From Lysobacter sp. 5GHs7-4 (GTDB taxonomy: Bacteria; Pseudomonadota; Gammaproteobacteria; Xanthomonadales; Xanthomonadaceae), in NCBI RefSeq assembly GCF_021284765.1, contig NZ_CP089924.1, positions 1,320,001 to 1,384,000 of the forward strand: a stretch of 64,000 nucleotides of DNA, given 5' to 3'. Of the stretch, positions 49,906 to 60,332 are shown piece after piece. Positions within the stretch are counted from its first letter, which is position 1; every line of letters starts with the position of its first letter. The position numbers and the translations under genes were made by a program. The notes beneath the pieces were generated by a model that worked only from the letters and a program-made list of their open reading frames with translations, did not search any database and was not told the DNA's origin.

Positions 49906-50484
49906 GTGGTCATGAGGTGGAGTCTGGTCGCGCTGCTGGCGGCGAGCGCCGTCGGCACGGGCTGCAGCACGGCGCCGCTGGCGCCCGCGCAACCGGTGTT
50001 CGACGCCGAAACCGCGGTCGCCGCGATCCGCAAATCCGCTGTCGCCGCGCGCGAGCTGGACGTGCAGCCGTTGCGCGACAACCGCGTCGAGGATCTGCGC
50101 CAGAGCGCCAGCGCCCTGGAAAAGCAGCGCAAGTACGTCGAATCGGCGGCGACGTTGGACCAGGCGCTGGCGATCACCGCCGGCGATCCGGCGTTGTTGC
50201 AGGAGCGCGCCGAAGCGGCGCTGCTGCTGCGCAAGCTCGACGACGCCGAACGCTACGCCAAGCAGGCCTACGACGGCGGTTCCAAGGTCGGTCCGCTGTG
50301 CCGCCGGCACTGGAGCACGATAGCGGCCGTGCGCCAGACGCGTCTGGACCTGCTCAAGACCACGCCGGTCTACAAGGAAGAGTTCGACGCCGTGCTGGCG
50401 CGCATCTCCCAGGCCGGCCGCGACGTGGCCGCCGCGCGCGCGCAGGCCGACGCCTGCACCGTCGGCGCGCCGCCGCGGTACTGA
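49906..50484 (+). CDS. Small TPR-like lipoprotein
   Basis: The 192-residue protein begins with a lipoprotein signal (MVMRWSLVALLAASAVGTGC, Cys about residue 20) and then a helical TPR-like domain (ALEKQRKYVESAATLDQALA, LRKLDDAERYAKQAYDGGSK). A GTG start at 49906 has AGGAG 7 bases upstream, one base after the PBP1B stop; ATG at 49912 is the alternative. Close linkage to PBP1B suggests that it could be an outer-membrane activator in the manner of LpoB, but the sequence does not look like LpoB, so this is only inference. Confidence 0.75.
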   Translation: MVMRWSLVALLAASAVGTGCSTAPLAPAQPVFDAETAVAAIRKSAVAARELDVQPLRDNRVEDLRQSASALEKQRKYVESAATLDQALAITAGDPALLQERAEAALLLRKLDDAERYAKQAYDGGSKVGPLCRRHWSTIAAVRQTRLDLLKTTPVYKEEFDAVLARISQAGRDVAAARAQADACTVGAPPRY

Positions 50485-50502
50485 GCCGATGAGGTGGGCG
50501 TA

Positions 50503-52614
50503 ATGGAGCCTGGCCGCCTCGGCGTGGCCAGCCGCGCGGCCTTGAGCGAAGGCGGCGACCTGGCCAAGGCGCTGCCCGCGTTCGCGCCGCGTCCGGCCCA
50601 ACAGGATCTGTCGTCGGCGATCGCCGACGCCTTCGAGTCGCGCGGCACCCTGCTGGCCGAGGCCGGCACCGGCACCGGCAAGACCTTCGCCTATCTGGTG
50701 CCGGCGCTGCTGTCGGGCCTGAAGACCATCGTCTCCACCGGCACCCGCGCGCTGCAGGACCAGCTCTACCACCGCGACCTGCCGCGCGTGCGCGATGCCC
50801 TGGGCGTGGGCCTGAAGACCGCGCTGCTGAAGGGGCGCGCGAACTATCTCTGCCACTACCGTCTGAAGCAGGCGCAGGGCGAGCCGCGCTTCGGCAGCCG
50901 CGAACTGGCGGCGCAGTTCCAGCGCATCGTCGCCTGGTCGGGGCGCACGCGCATGGGCGATCTGGCCGAGCTGGAGGCGCTGCCCGAGGATTCGCCGCTG
51001 CTGCCGATGGTGACCTCGACCGCGGAGAACTGCCTGGGCAGCGAATGCCCGTTCTTCGGCGACTGCTTCGTGATCCAGGCGCGTCAGCGCGCGCAGGCCG
51101 CCGACGTGGTGGTGGTCAACCACCATCTGCTGTTGGCCGATCTGGCGCTGAAGCAGGAGGGCTTCGGCGAGATCCTGCCCGGCGCGCAGGCGTTCGTGGT
51201 CGACGAGGCGCACCAGCTGCCGGATCTGGCCGCGCAGTTCTTCGGCGAGGCGCTGAGCGCGCGCCCGCTGGTCGAGCTGGCGCGCGACGCGCTGGCCGAA
51301 TGCAAGAACTCGCCCGGTTCGCTGGCGGTGATGCAGGGGCCGGCGCGCGATCTGGAACAGGCGGTGCGCGCGCTGCGCACGGCGATGGACGAGTTGCCGG
51401 TGCGCGCCACGCGCCGTCGCGCGGCCGAGCTGCCGGCGGTGGAGTACGCCTTCGACGTGCTGGCCGCGGCGCTGCAGCAGCTGCAGACCGCGCTGACGCC
51501 GCTGCGCGAGGCGGCGCCGGGCTTCGACGGCTGCCTGGCGCGCGCCAAGGAATTCGAGGCGCGCCTGAGCCGCTGGCGCGGCGAGCCGCGCCGCCACGGC
51601 CAGGCCGACGACATCGTCGACGAGGACGGCGACGATTTCGAAGTGCGCATGCCGCTGCCGGCCAGCGACGAGGACGGCGACGAACCGGCGCCGCCGCAGG
51701 CCGATGCCAGCGTGCTGTGGTACGAACTCACCGCGCGCGGTTTCCGCCTCAGCCGCACGCCGCTGGACGTGGCCGGCCCGCTGGCCGAGCATCGCGAACG
51801 CTCGCGTGCATCGTGGGTGTTCACTTCGGCCACGCTCGCCGTCGGTGGCCGTTTCGATCACTACGCGCACAAGCTGGGCCTGATCGAACCGGCGACCTTG
51901 CTGGCGCCCAGCCCCTTCGACTGGCCGCGCCAGGCGCTGTGCTATCTGCCGCGCGGCCTGCCCGATCCGATGGTGCGCCACTACAACGAAAGCTTGGTCG
52001 ATAAGCTGCGGCCGGTGCTGGAGGCTTCGGGCGGGCGCGCGTTCGTGCTGTTCGCCTCGCACCGTGCGCTGCGCGAGGCCGCCGAGCTGTTGCGCGGCGG
52101 TCCCTGGCCGCTGTTCGTGCAGGGCGAGGCGCCGCGCCCGGTGTTGCTGGAACGCTTTCGCGCCTCAGGCAACGGCGTGCTGTTGGGCGCGGCCAGCTTC
52201 CGCGAAGGCGTGGACGTGGCCGGCGATGCGTTGAGCGTGGTGGTGATCGACAAGCTGCCGTTCGCCGCGCCCGACGACCCGGTGTTCGAGGCGCGCTTGG
52301 ACGCGATCAGGCGCAGCGGCGGCAATCCGTTCCGCGACGAGCAGCTGCCGCAGGCGGTGATCGCGCTCAAGCAGGGCGCCGGCCGCCTGATCCGCACCGA
52401 GACCGACCGCGGCGTGCTGGTGCTGTGCGACCCGCGCCTGCTGTCCAAAAGCTACGGCCGCGTGTTCCTGGATTCGCTGCCGCCGCTGCCGCGCACGCGC
52501 GAGCTAGCGGACGTGGCGGACTTTTTTGCCGGCGCCGACGCCGACGCCGTCTCGGCGCGGGCCGAATCGCTAGAATCGGCGTCGGATGCCCATTGGGAGC
52601 TGGACCGTGACTGA
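50503..52614 (+). CDS. yoaA: YoaA/DinG-type XPD-like DNA helicase
   Basis: The 703-residue superfamily 2 helicase has Walker A LLAEAGTGTGKTFAYLVP (~50-68) and DEAH in FVVDEAHQLPD. Four cysteines (NYLCHYRLK; ENCLGSECPFFGDCFV) bind a 4Fe-4S cluster. Motif VI is LKQGAGRLIRTETDRGVL. An acidic insertion (DIVDEDGDDFEVRM) lies in the middle. It resembles YoaA, which works with the replication clamp-loader subunit HolC in damage tolerance. The ATG at 50503 has GAGG 8 bases upstream. It overlaps the VOC gene by 8 bases. Confidence 0.88.
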   Translation: MEPGRLGVASRAALSEGGDLAKALPAFAPRPAQQDLSSAIADAFESRGTLLAEAGTGTGKTFAYLVPALLSGLKTIVSTGTRALQDQLYHRDLPRVRDALGVGLKTALLKGRANYLCHYRLKQAQGEPRFGSRELAAQFQRIVAWSGRTRMGDLAELEALPEDSPLLPMVTSTAENCLGSECPFFGDCFVIQARQRAQAADVVVVNHHLLLADLALKQEGFGEILPGAQAFVVDEAHQLPDLAAQFFGEALSARPLVELARDALAECKNSPGSLAVMQGPARDLEQAVRALRTAMDELPVRATRRRAAELPAVEYAFDVLAAALQQLQTALTPLREAAPGFDGCLARAKEFEARLSRWRGEPRRHGQADDIVDEDGDDFEVRMPLPASDEDGDEPAPPQADASVLWYELTARGFRLSRTPLDVAGPLAEHRERSRASWVFTSATLAVGGRFDHYAHKLGLIEPATLLAPSPFDWPRQALCYLPRGLPDPMVRHYNESLVDKLRPVLEASGGRAFVLFASHRALREAAELLRGGPWPLFVQGEAPRPVLLERFRASGNGVLLGAASFREGVDVAGDALSVVVIDKLPFAAPDDPVFEARLDAIRRSGGNPFRDEQLPQAVIALKQGAGRLIRTETDRGVLVLCDPRLLSKSYGRVFLDSLPPLPRTRELADVADFFAGADADAVSARAESLESASDAHWELDRD

Positions 52615-53035
52615 CGGCGATACCCCCCGCAAACCGCGCGTGCACGGCCTGGGCGGCGTGTTCTTCAAGGCCCGCGATCCGGCCGCGCTGTCGCAGTGGT
52701 ACGCGCGCCATCTGGGCATCGACGCCCAGGACTGGGGCGGCGCGCTGCTGCATTGGAACCGCGCCGACACCGGCGAAAGCGCGTGCACGGTGTGGTCGCC
52801 GTTCAAGGCCGACACCGAGTACTTCCAGCCCAGCGACAAGCCCTACATGCTCAACTACCGCGTCGACGATCTGGCCGGCACCCTGGCCGCGCTGCGCGCC
52901 GAGGGCTGCCAGGTACTGGACCGCTACGAGGAAAGCGAGCAGGGCAAGTTCGGCTACGTGGTCGATCCCGAAGGCGCGCTGATCGAGCTGTGGGAACCCA
53001 GCCCCGACGACGCCTCCACGACGCCGCCGGCATAA
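52607..53035 (+). CDS. VOC-family (glyoxalase-like) protein
   Basis: The 142-residue vicinal-oxygen-chelate protein has the repeated beta-alpha-beta-beta-beta module: VHGLGGVFFKARDPAALSQW at the start, then MLNYRVDDLAGTLAALRAEG, and the end YVVDPEGALIELWEP with its metal-binding Glu. Ligands would be His, Glu and similar residues on a divalent metal; the substrate is unknown. The GTG at 52607 has GGGAG 7 bases upstream and overlaps the helicase stop; an in-frame ATG at 52586 lies deeper in the helicase gene. Confidence 0.87.
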   Translation: MTDGDTPRKPRVHGLGGVFFKARDPAALSQWYARHLGIDAQDWGGALLHWNRADTGESACTVWSPFKADTEYFQPSDKPYMLNYRVDDLAGTLAALRAEGCQVLDRYEESEQGKFGYVVDPEGALIELWEPSPDDASTTPPA

Positions 53036-53085
53036 GCGCACGGCCGCCCACCTTCTCGCATGACCCACGCATACCGGCCCGCCGC

Positions 53086-53832
53086 ATGAAACTGCTCGCT
53101 TTCGAAACCGCCACCGAAGTCTGTTCGGTCGCGCTATGGATCGACGGCGAGGTGCGCGAGCGTCACGAGCTGGCGCCGCGCCGCCATGCCGAGCTGTCGC
53201 TGCCCTGGGCCGAGCAGTTGCTGGCCGACGCCGGCCTGCGCAAATCGCAGCTGGACGCGATCGCGCTGGGCCGCGGCCCCGGCGCGTTCACCGGCGTGCG
53301 CCTGGCGATCGCGATCGGGCAGGGCATCGCGCTGGCGCTGGACCGCCCGATCGTGGCGGTGTCGACGTTGGCGACGCTGGCGCTGCAGGCACGAACCTCG
53401 TCGTCCTCCGCGATCGACGTGGGTCGCGATGACGGCGCCGCAGCGCCCGCCCGCGTCCTGGCCTCCATCGACGCGCGCATGGGCGAGATTTACACCGGCG
53501 CGTTCGAACTGCGCGACGGCGACGCGTTCGCGCTGAGCGCCGAAGCCGTGCTCGCGCCCGAGGCCGCCACCCTGCCCGACGAACGCGACGGTTGGCTCGG
53601 CGTCGGCACCGGTTTCGGCGCCGCCGAGGGCGCATTGGCACGACACTTCCAAGGCCGCTTCGCCGGGATCGACGCCGCCGCGCTGCCGCACGCCGCCGAC
53701 CTCGCCCGCCTGGCGGTCGCCGCCTATGCGCGCGGCGAGGCCTTGGCGCCGGAGCGCGTCGAACCGGCCTACCTGCGCAATAACGTCGCGTTGACGATCG
53801 CGCAGCAGCAGGCCTTGCGCGCCTCGCGTTGA
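53086..53832 (+). CDS. tsaB: tRNA threonylcarbamoyladenosine protein TsaB
   Basis: The 248-residue ASKHA-fold protein forms TsaBDE with TsaD and TsaE to make t6A in tRNAs. The start MKLLAFETATEVCSVAL and the region GRGPGAFTGVRLAIAIGQG are diagnostic. No TsaD-type zinc His pair is seen, as expected. The C-terminal part ends with EPAYLRNNVALT. The ATG at 53086 gives the family's start; the frame is open further upstream through the VOC gene and was not used. Confidence 0.94.
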   Translation: MKLLAFETATEVCSVALWIDGEVRERHELAPRRHAELSLPWAEQLLADAGLRKSQLDAIALGRGPGAFTGVRLAIAIGQGIALALDRPIVAVSTLATLALQARTSSSSAIDVGRDDGAAAPARVLASIDARMGEIYTGAFELRDGDAFALSAEAVLAPEAATLPDERDGWLGVGTGFGAAEGALARHFQGRFAGIDAAALPHAADLARLAVAAYARGEALAPERVEPAYLRNNVALTIAQQQALRASR

Positions 53833-53926
53833 CGCGCCTCGCATGACCTGTGGCCTAGTGGCCGAAAAATCGGGAACTCCGTCCTAGCGCCCCGGGTCAC
53901 TAGCCTCATCCCAAGGAGAGGCGGTC

Positions 53927-54544
53927 ATGGCCAAGAACGAGAAACCACCCGGCCTGCGCGGCTGGCTGCGCAGCGAAGGCAAGTCTCTGCTGGTGATGCT
54001 GGTCTTGCTGACCGTGGCGCGCACCTCGTTCGCCAACCACTACGTCGTGCCCAGCGGTTCGATGGAGCACACCCTGATGCCGGGCGACCGGGTCGCGGTC
54101 GACATGTCGGCCTACGGCCTGCGGATACCGTTCACCGACACCACCCTGATCGAGCGCGACCGGCCGCAACGCGGCGACGTGGTCGTGTTCAAGTCGCCGG
54201 CCGACGGCACGCGCCTGATCAAGCGCGTGGTCGCGGTGGGCGGCGACCGGGTCAGCGTGATCGATGGGCATCTGTCGATCGACGGCCGGCCGCTGGCTTC
54301 GGCGGGCGCACCGGACGTGGAATGGTTCGGCGCCCACCGCGCCGATCTGAACCTGGACGCGGGCGGCGGTCCCGATGTGCTCGACGCGACCATTCCCGCC
54401 GGGCAGGTGCTGGTGATGGGCGACCACCGCGGCAACAGCCAGGACGGCCGCTACTTCGGCCTGGTGCCGGCCGATGCCTTGTATGCGCGCGCGCTGGGCG
54501 TGTATTGGCGCAGCGGCGAAGGCCCGGTTTGGAAGGAACTCTGA
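53927..54544 (+). CDS. lepB: Signal peptidase I (small second-type)
   Basis: The 205-residue S26A peptidase has one N-terminal membrane helix (SLLVMLVLLTVARTSFA) and a periplasmic catalytic domain. The nucleophile is Ser45 in VPSGSMEHTL and the general base is Lys99 in RLIKRVVAVGGD. Box E reads GDHRGNSQDGRYFG, where most enzymes have GDNxxxSxDSR. It is smaller than E. coli LepB and lacks the second helix. A main lepB next to lepA probably exists elsewhere; the lepB name here is by family. GGAGAGG precedes the ATG. Confidence 0.9.
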   Translation: MAKNEKPPGLRGWLRSEGKSLLVMLVLLTVARTSFANHYVVPSGSMEHTLMPGDRVAVDMSAYGLRIPFTDTTLIERDRPQRGDVVVFKSPADGTRLIKRVVAVGGDRVSVIDGHLSIDGRPLASAGAPDVEWFGAHRADLNLDAGGGPDVLDATIPAGQVLVMGDHRGNSQDGRYFGLVPADALYARALGVYWRSGEGPVWKEL

Positions 54545-54570
54545 CCGCCCCGGGGTAGGGCGGCGGCCCC

Positions 54571-55448
54571 TCAGTCGTCGACCAGGGCGCCGTCCGGCAG
54601 GAACTGCCAGGTCCGGGTCACGTGCAGGATGTCCGGGTCTTCGTCGGTGTGCGGCAGCGGCGGGTAGGGCTCGGCCAGGCGGGCGATGCGCAGCGCCGAG
54701 GCATCCAGCAGCGGGATGCCGCTGGACTGGACGATGTCGGCGCGCTCGACGCTGCCGTTACGGCGCACCGCCACGCTGATCACGACCTGGCCCTGCAGGC
54801 GGCGCCGGCGCGCCTCGTCGGGGTAGTTGAGGTTGCCGACCCGCTCGACCCGGTCGACCCAGCCGCGCAGATAGCCGGCCCAGGCGTACTCCTGGGTGCT
54901 GGCGGAGACGAATTTGCGCTTGGGGCGCTTGGCGTAACGCTCCGAGCGCAGGTGGATCTCGGCGGCCAGGCGCGCCATGCGGATGTCGCGCTCGATCTTT
55001 TCCTGGCCCAGCGGCAGCGGCTGTTCGCTGGGCGGGGTGGTGGCCACGGCGCGCGTGGTCTGGTACTCGCCGCGCGAGGAGCTGATCACCCGCGCCTGCG
55101 GCGGCGGGGCCGGCGAGGGCGACTGCGCCTGCAGGGCGCGCGCGGCCACCCCGGGTTCGGGCTGCGGCGCCGGGCCGGACTGGTTCTCGCGCGGGCGGCT
55201 GCTCTTGTCGTGCTCGCCGCCGCCCTGGTTGTTGGCCTGGGCCATGAAATCGGCCTGCTTGGGCGTCAGCGCGGTCTGGGTCTGGGTCAGGATCACGTCC
55301 AGGGTCGGCATCACCGGCGCGGCCTGCTCCAGGGCATAGCCGACGCCGAGCACGAACACGCCGTGCACCAGCAGGGACAGCACCATGGTGGCGCTGAAGC
55401 GGCCTTCGCCGTTCAGGCCGCCGCCGGGGCCGGGCGCCGCCGTCGCGC

Positions 55449-55452
<4 letters not shown>
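54571..55452 (-). CDS. TonB-like energy transducer
   Basis: The 293-residue protein has one membrane helix (SATMVLSLLVHGVFVLGVGYA, about 23-43) and a Pro/Gln/Arg-rich periplasmic spacer. A C-terminal TonB domain follows, with GNLNYPDEARRRRLQGQVVI and VQSSGIPLLDASALRIARLA, ending in a HVTRTWQFLP strand. The membrane helix has the Ser-x(3)-His pattern used to contact ExbB/TolQ-type motors. It overlaps gshB by 4 bases and is encoded after it. I recall the tonB-gshB pair next to pilG as also present in Xanthomonas. Confidence 0.86.
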
Positions 55453-56402
<950 letters not shown>

Positions 56403-56655
56403 GGGCGGTTCGTACCTGGAAATGTGCGCGATGGTAGCAGGCGGGTCATCGATATCTGCCATCATGTAGCGTCAGGATTGGTCCTTGCCGGGCCCTTTCT
56501 GACTCGTCGGGTCGGCCTTCGCCGGATTCCCGGCGGGACCGACCCAAACGTGCGCATGCCCGGACGCGAACGGGCCCTGGCGCCCGCTGCAGCCTTCGGG
56601 CCGCGGCCGGCGCCGCGGTCCACGCGTTCAGCTTTATTGCTGGAAAAACGCGTGC

Positions 56656-56684
56656 TTGACAGCATGCGCGCGGCTTGGAATAAA
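56656..56684 (+). promoter_or_regulatory. Sigma-70 promoter of pilG
   Basis: A perfect -35 TTGACA (56656-56661) is followed after 17 bases by AATAAA (56679-56684), a 4/6 match to the -10. It is 57 bases upstream of the pilG start in the 339-bp divergent gap 56403-56741. Nothing else distinct is seen in that gap. Confidence 0.6.
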
Positions 56685-56741
56685 GGCATCTTCGCGACGC
56701 GCCGGGGAATGCGCGGCGTTTCGCTCCGGGGGATACAAAGA

Positions 56742-57140
56742 ATGCTCGATGAGGCTCGTAACGGCAGCCTCGACGGTTTGAAGGTCATGGTGATCGATGA
56801 TTCCAAGACCATCCGTCGAACCGCCGAGACGCTGTTGAAACGCGAAGGTTGTGAGGTGGTCACGGCCACGGACGGATTCGAAGCACTGGCGAAGATCGCC
56901 GACCAGCATCCACAAATCATCTTCGTGGATATCATGATGCCGCGATTGGACGGCTATCAAACCTGCGCGCTGATCAAGAACAACCAGTTGTTCAAGAGCA
57001 CGCCGGTGATCATGCTGTCCTCGAAGGACGGTCTGTTCGACAAGGCGAGGGGTCGTATCGTCGGGTCGGAGCAGTACCTCACCAAACCGTTTACGCGCGA
57101 GGAGCTCCTCGACGCGATCCGCAAGCACGTACACGCCTGA
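56742..57140 (+). CDS. pilG: Twitching motility response regulator PilG
   Basis: The 132-residue single-domain CheY-like receiver has the acidic pair D19/D20 (MVIDDSKT), phospho-acceptor D63 (IIFVDIMMP) and K115 (YLTKPF). PilG controls type IV pilus extension downstream of the ChpA kinase. The longer upstream frame is non-coding; ATG at 56742 is preceded by GGGGGATAC and gives the normal length. pilH follows 20 bases later. Confidence 0.95.
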   Translation: MLDEARNGSLDGLKVMVIDDSKTIRRTAETLLKREGCEVVTATDGFEALAKIADQHPQIIFVDIMMPRLDGYQTCALIKNNQLFKSTPVIMLSSKDGLFDKARGRIVGSEQYLTKPFTREELLDAIRKHVHA

Positions 57141-57160
57141 CCGGGGGGTAAGGCAATCCA

Positions 57161-57526
57161 ATGGCACGCATTCTTCTGATCGAGGACTCGCCGACCGACA
57201 CGGCGGTCCTGACCCAGCTGTTGCAGCGCAACGGCCACGAAGTGACCGCCTCCGGCAGCGCCGAGGACGGCATCGAGGCCTGCAAGCGCGAAAAGCCCGA
57301 TCTGGTGCTCATGGATGTGGTGCTGCCGGGGATGAACGGCTTCCAGGCGACCCGCGCGCTGTCGCGCGACGCCGATACCAGCGCCATCCCGGTGCTCATC
57401 GTGAGCACCAAGGGCATGGACACCGACAAGGCCTGGGGCATGCGCCAGGGCGCCAAGGATTACATCGTCAAGCCGCCGCGCGAGGATGAGCTGATCGCGC
57501 GCATCAACGCGTTGCTCGGCGGCTGA
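57161..57526 (+). CDS. pilH: Twitching motility response regulator PilH
   Basis: The 121-residue CheY-like receiver has E8/D9 (LLIEDSPTD), phospho-acceptor D52 (LVLMDVVLPG) and K104 (YIVKPP). PilH is the second receiver of the Chp system and is thought to act as a phosphate sink or to favour pilus retraction. GGGGGGTAAGG precedes the ATG. Confidence 0.95.
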   Translation: MARILLIEDSPTDTAVLTQLLQRNGHEVTASGSAEDGIEACKREKPDLVLMDVVLPGMNGFQATRALSRDADTSAIPVLIVSTKGMDTDKAWGMRQGAKDYIVKPPREDELIARINALLGG

Positions 57527-57544
57527 CGCCATCAGGTACGGTCT

Positions 57545-58096
57545 ATGAACACGCAGTCGCCGTTCGATGTGCTGGTCGATTACGAGCGCCGCAGCCTGGC
57601 GCACGTGGTCGGCTTGCCCGAACAGCTCAATGCGCCGGGCCTCTGGCGCGGCGTCGGTTACCGCATCGGCGATCGCCGCCTGGCCTCGGGTTTCGACGAG
57701 GTGGTGGAAATCCTGCCCTTGCCCCAGGTCACCGCGGTGCCCGGCTCGCAGCCGTGGATGCTCGGCCTGGCCAACGTGCGCGGCAACCTGCTGCCGGTGG
57801 TCGACCTCAAGCAATTCCTCGAAGGCACCCGCACCGTGCTGCACGAAAGCCAGCGCGTGCTGCTGGTGCGCCAGCCCGGCGGCGACGTCGCGGTGCTGAT
57901 CGACGAGCTGTACGGCCAGCGCAGCTTCAACGACCAGCAACTGGTCGCCGACGACGAGATCGCGCTGGAGCGCATGGCCGAAGGCCGCTACGCCAACTTC
58001 ATCGACCGGGCCTACCGCCTGGCCGATCACCCGTGGGGGATCTTCAGCCTGGACCGGCTGGCCCGCACGCCCGAGTTCCGCCAGGCCGCCGCCTGA
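57545..58096 (+). CDS. pilI: CheW-like adaptor PilI
   Basis: The 183-residue CheW-like protein couples the PilJ receptor to the ChpA kinase. Its core reads RIGDRRLASGFDEVVEILPL, then VPGSQPWMLGLANVRGNLLP with the family's G-x-x-N-x-R-G. It lies 18 bases after pilH. A second CheW-type gene, as in P. aeruginosa chpC, may lie beyond the window. Confidence 0.93.
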   Translation: MNTQSPFDVLVDYERRSLAHVVGLPEQLNAPGLWRGVGYRIGDRRLASGFDEVVEILPLPQVTAVPGSQPWMLGLANVRGNLLPVVDLKQFLEGTRTVLHESQRVLLVRQPGGDVAVLIDELYGQRSFNDQQLVADDEIALERMAEGRYANFIDRAYRLADHPWGIFSLDRLARTPEFRQAAA

Positions 58097-58205
58097 CCGC
58101 GACGGCCCGATCCGCTACGCATTGCCCTGGCTGTAACGCTGCACCCGAACCGCTCCCCCGCCCAAACCATCAAATCCGCATAAGCAACACTTTCTGAGGT
58201 CGAAC

Positions 58206-60230
58206 ATGAGCACTGTGATGGACAACGTGGCCGGCAAGGGCCGCAACCTGGGCGTCAATACCTGGCTGATCATCCTGGGCATCTCGGTGACGGTGTTCGG
58301 TTTGAACACGGGTTACGCGACCTGGAAGGCGGCGCGACTGGGCGGCGCGAGTACCTCGGCCTCGCAGCTGCAGGTGAACTCGCAGCGACTGGCGGTGCAG
58401 GGACGCGAAGCGGTCGGCGGCGCCAAGGAGGCCTTCGCGGCCTTCAGGGCCACCAAGGGCGTCATCGACAAGGATATCCAGGACCTCAACAGCATCTACG
58501 GCGGCACCTTCGAGGTATCGGCGCCGATCGAGACCGTCACCAACACCTGGGGCCTGCTGGGCAAGAACGCCGACCAGGTGCTGAACTCGGAAAAGCAGGT
58601 CCTGGACCTGGCCAAGAACTTCGACAGCTTCTCCGGCCGCGTGCCGCAGCTGCAGGCGCGCCTGGACGAACTGGTGCGCGCGATGTCGGCCTCCGGCTCG
58701 CCGTCCTCGCAGGTCTACATCGCGCTGCGTCAGGTGCTGCTGGCCGGCAACATGGCCCGCCGCATTACCGAAATGCGCGCCGGCGGCAGCGGCGCCTCGC
58801 TGGCCGGCGACGCGCTGGGCCGCGACGCGGCGGTGTTCGGCAACGTGCTCAACGGCCTGCGCAAGGGCGGCGACACCTCCAGCGGCGTGCTGCCGCTGAG
58901 CAACGGCGGCGCGCTGACCGCGCTGACCCAGGCCGAGGCGCTGTGGGCCGAAATGAAGAAGGACCTGGACGCGATCGCGGCCAGCTCGCCCAAGCTGTTC
59001 GCCGCGCAGACCGCGGCCGAGTCGATCACCAGCGGTTCGGACAAGCTGCTCAGCGACAGCGAAAGCCTGTTCAGCGCCTTCACCTCGTTCGGCTCGGTGC
59101 GCAGCACCAATCCGCTCGGCCACATCCTGGTCTCGATCATCTCCGGTATCGTCGCGCTGCTGGCCATCGCCGGCTTGCTGTTCTCCTTGAACCGCGCGCA
59201 GCAGAAGCGCTACCAGACCACCAAGGAACTCAACGACCGTAACCAGGAGGCGATCATGCGCCTGCTGGACGAAATGGGTTCGCTGGCAGAAGGCGACCTG
59301 ACGGTAAAGGCGACGGTCACCGAAGACATGACCGGCGCGATCGCCGACTCGATCAACTTCGCCGTCGAGCAGCTGCGCAGCCTGGTGCAGACGATTACCG
59401 ACACCTCGGTGCAGGTGGCGTCCTCGGCCCAGGAAACCCAGGCCACCGCCATGCATCTGGCCGAGGCCGCCGAACACCAGGCGCAGGAAATCAACTCCGC
59501 CTCCGACCGCATCAGCGAAATCGCGGCCTCGATCGACCAGGTCTCGAAGAACTCGGCCGAATCGGCGGACGTGGCGCAGCGCTCGGTGCAGATCGCGACC
59601 AAGGGCGCGGGCGTGGTGCGGCAGACGATTCAGGGCATGGACTCGATCCGCGACCAGATCCAGGAAACCTCGAAGCGAATCAAGCGCCTGGGCGAAAGCT
59701 CGCAGGAAATCGGCTCCATCGTCGAACTGATCAACGACATCTCGGAACAGACCAACATTCTGGCGCTGAACGCCGCAATTCAGGCCGCCTCGGCCGGTGA
59801 AGCGGGCCGCGGGTTCGCGGTCGTGGCCGACGAAGTGCAGCGCCTCGCAGAACGCGCGTCCAACGCGACCAAGCGAATCGAGACGCTGGTCCAGACAATT
59901 CAGTCCGACACCAACGAAGCTGTGAGCTCGATGGAGCAGACGACCTCGGAAGTGGTCGCCGGCGCCCGACTTGCCGAGGACGCGGGTACCGCGCTGGGCG
60001 AGATCGAAAAGGTGTCCTCCGACTTGTCCAACCTCATTCAAGGCATTTCCAGCGCGGCACAGCAGCAGTCCAGCGCGGCCTCGAACATCACTCAAACCAT
60101 GAACACGATTCAGCAAATCACCTCGCAAACCTCGCAGGGCGCCAACCAGACCGCCGAGTCGATCGGTAATCTGGCGCAGTTGGCCGCCGACCTGCGCCGC
60201 TCGGTCGCCGACTTCAAGCTGCCGGCCTAA
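58206..60230 (+). CDS. pilJ: Methyl-accepting receptor PilJ
   Basis: The 674-residue receptor is the sensory part of the twitching chemosensory system. The first helix is [20 protein letters not shown] (~19-39). A helical periplasmic PilJ domain follows, then the second helix [20 protein letters not shown] (about 303-322), a HAMP linker ([20 protein letters not shown]) and the MCP coiled-coil with its hairpin tip ([20 protein letters not shown], then [19 protein letters not shown]). GAGG precedes the ATG. A 109-bp gap separates it from pilI. Confidence 0.95.
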   Translation: MSTVMDNVAGKGRNLGVNTWLIILGISVTVFGLNTGYATWKAARLGGASTSASQLQVNSQRLAVQGREAVGGAKEAFAAFRATKGVIDKDIQDLNSIYGGTFEVSAPIETVTNTWGLLGKNADQVLNSEKQVLDLAKNFDSFSGRVPQLQARLDELVRAMSASGSPSSQVYIALRQVLLAGNMARRITEMRAGGSGASLAGDALGRDAAVFGNVLNGLRKGGDTSSGVLPLSNGGALTALTQAEALWAEMKKDLDAIAASSPKLFAAQTAAESITSGSDKLLSDSESLFSAFTSFGSVRSTNPLGHILVSIISGIVALLAIAGLLFSLNRAQQKRYQTTKELNDRNQEAIMRLLDEMGSLAEGDLTVKATVTEDMTGAIADSINFAVEQLRSLVQTITDTSVQVASSAQETQATAMHLAEAAEHQAQEINSASDRISEIAASIDQVSKNSAESADVAQRSVQIATKGAGVVRQTIQGMDSIRDQIQETSKRIKRLGESSQEIGSIVELINDISEQTNILALNAAIQAASAGEAGRGFAVVADEVQRLAERASNATKRIETLVQTIQSDTNEAVSSMEQTTSEVVAGARLAEDAGTALGEIEKVSSDLSNLIQGISSAAQQQSSAASNITQTMNTIQQITSQTSQGANQTAESIGNLAQLAADLRRSVADFKLPA

Positions 60231-60332
60231 GCCCAGGAACGACGAGGTCGCAATCAGGATGAAGATCCCAGCCGCAAGGCTTCTCCAGGACCGGCGAACA
60301 CGCCGAGGCCTCGCTTACGGGCGGGGGGCGGC

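Noticed and set aside
56403..56741. A sigma-54 promoter for the pil cluster
   Set aside because: No GG-N10-GC element of the right type was found, while a TTGACA with 17-base spacing is present.
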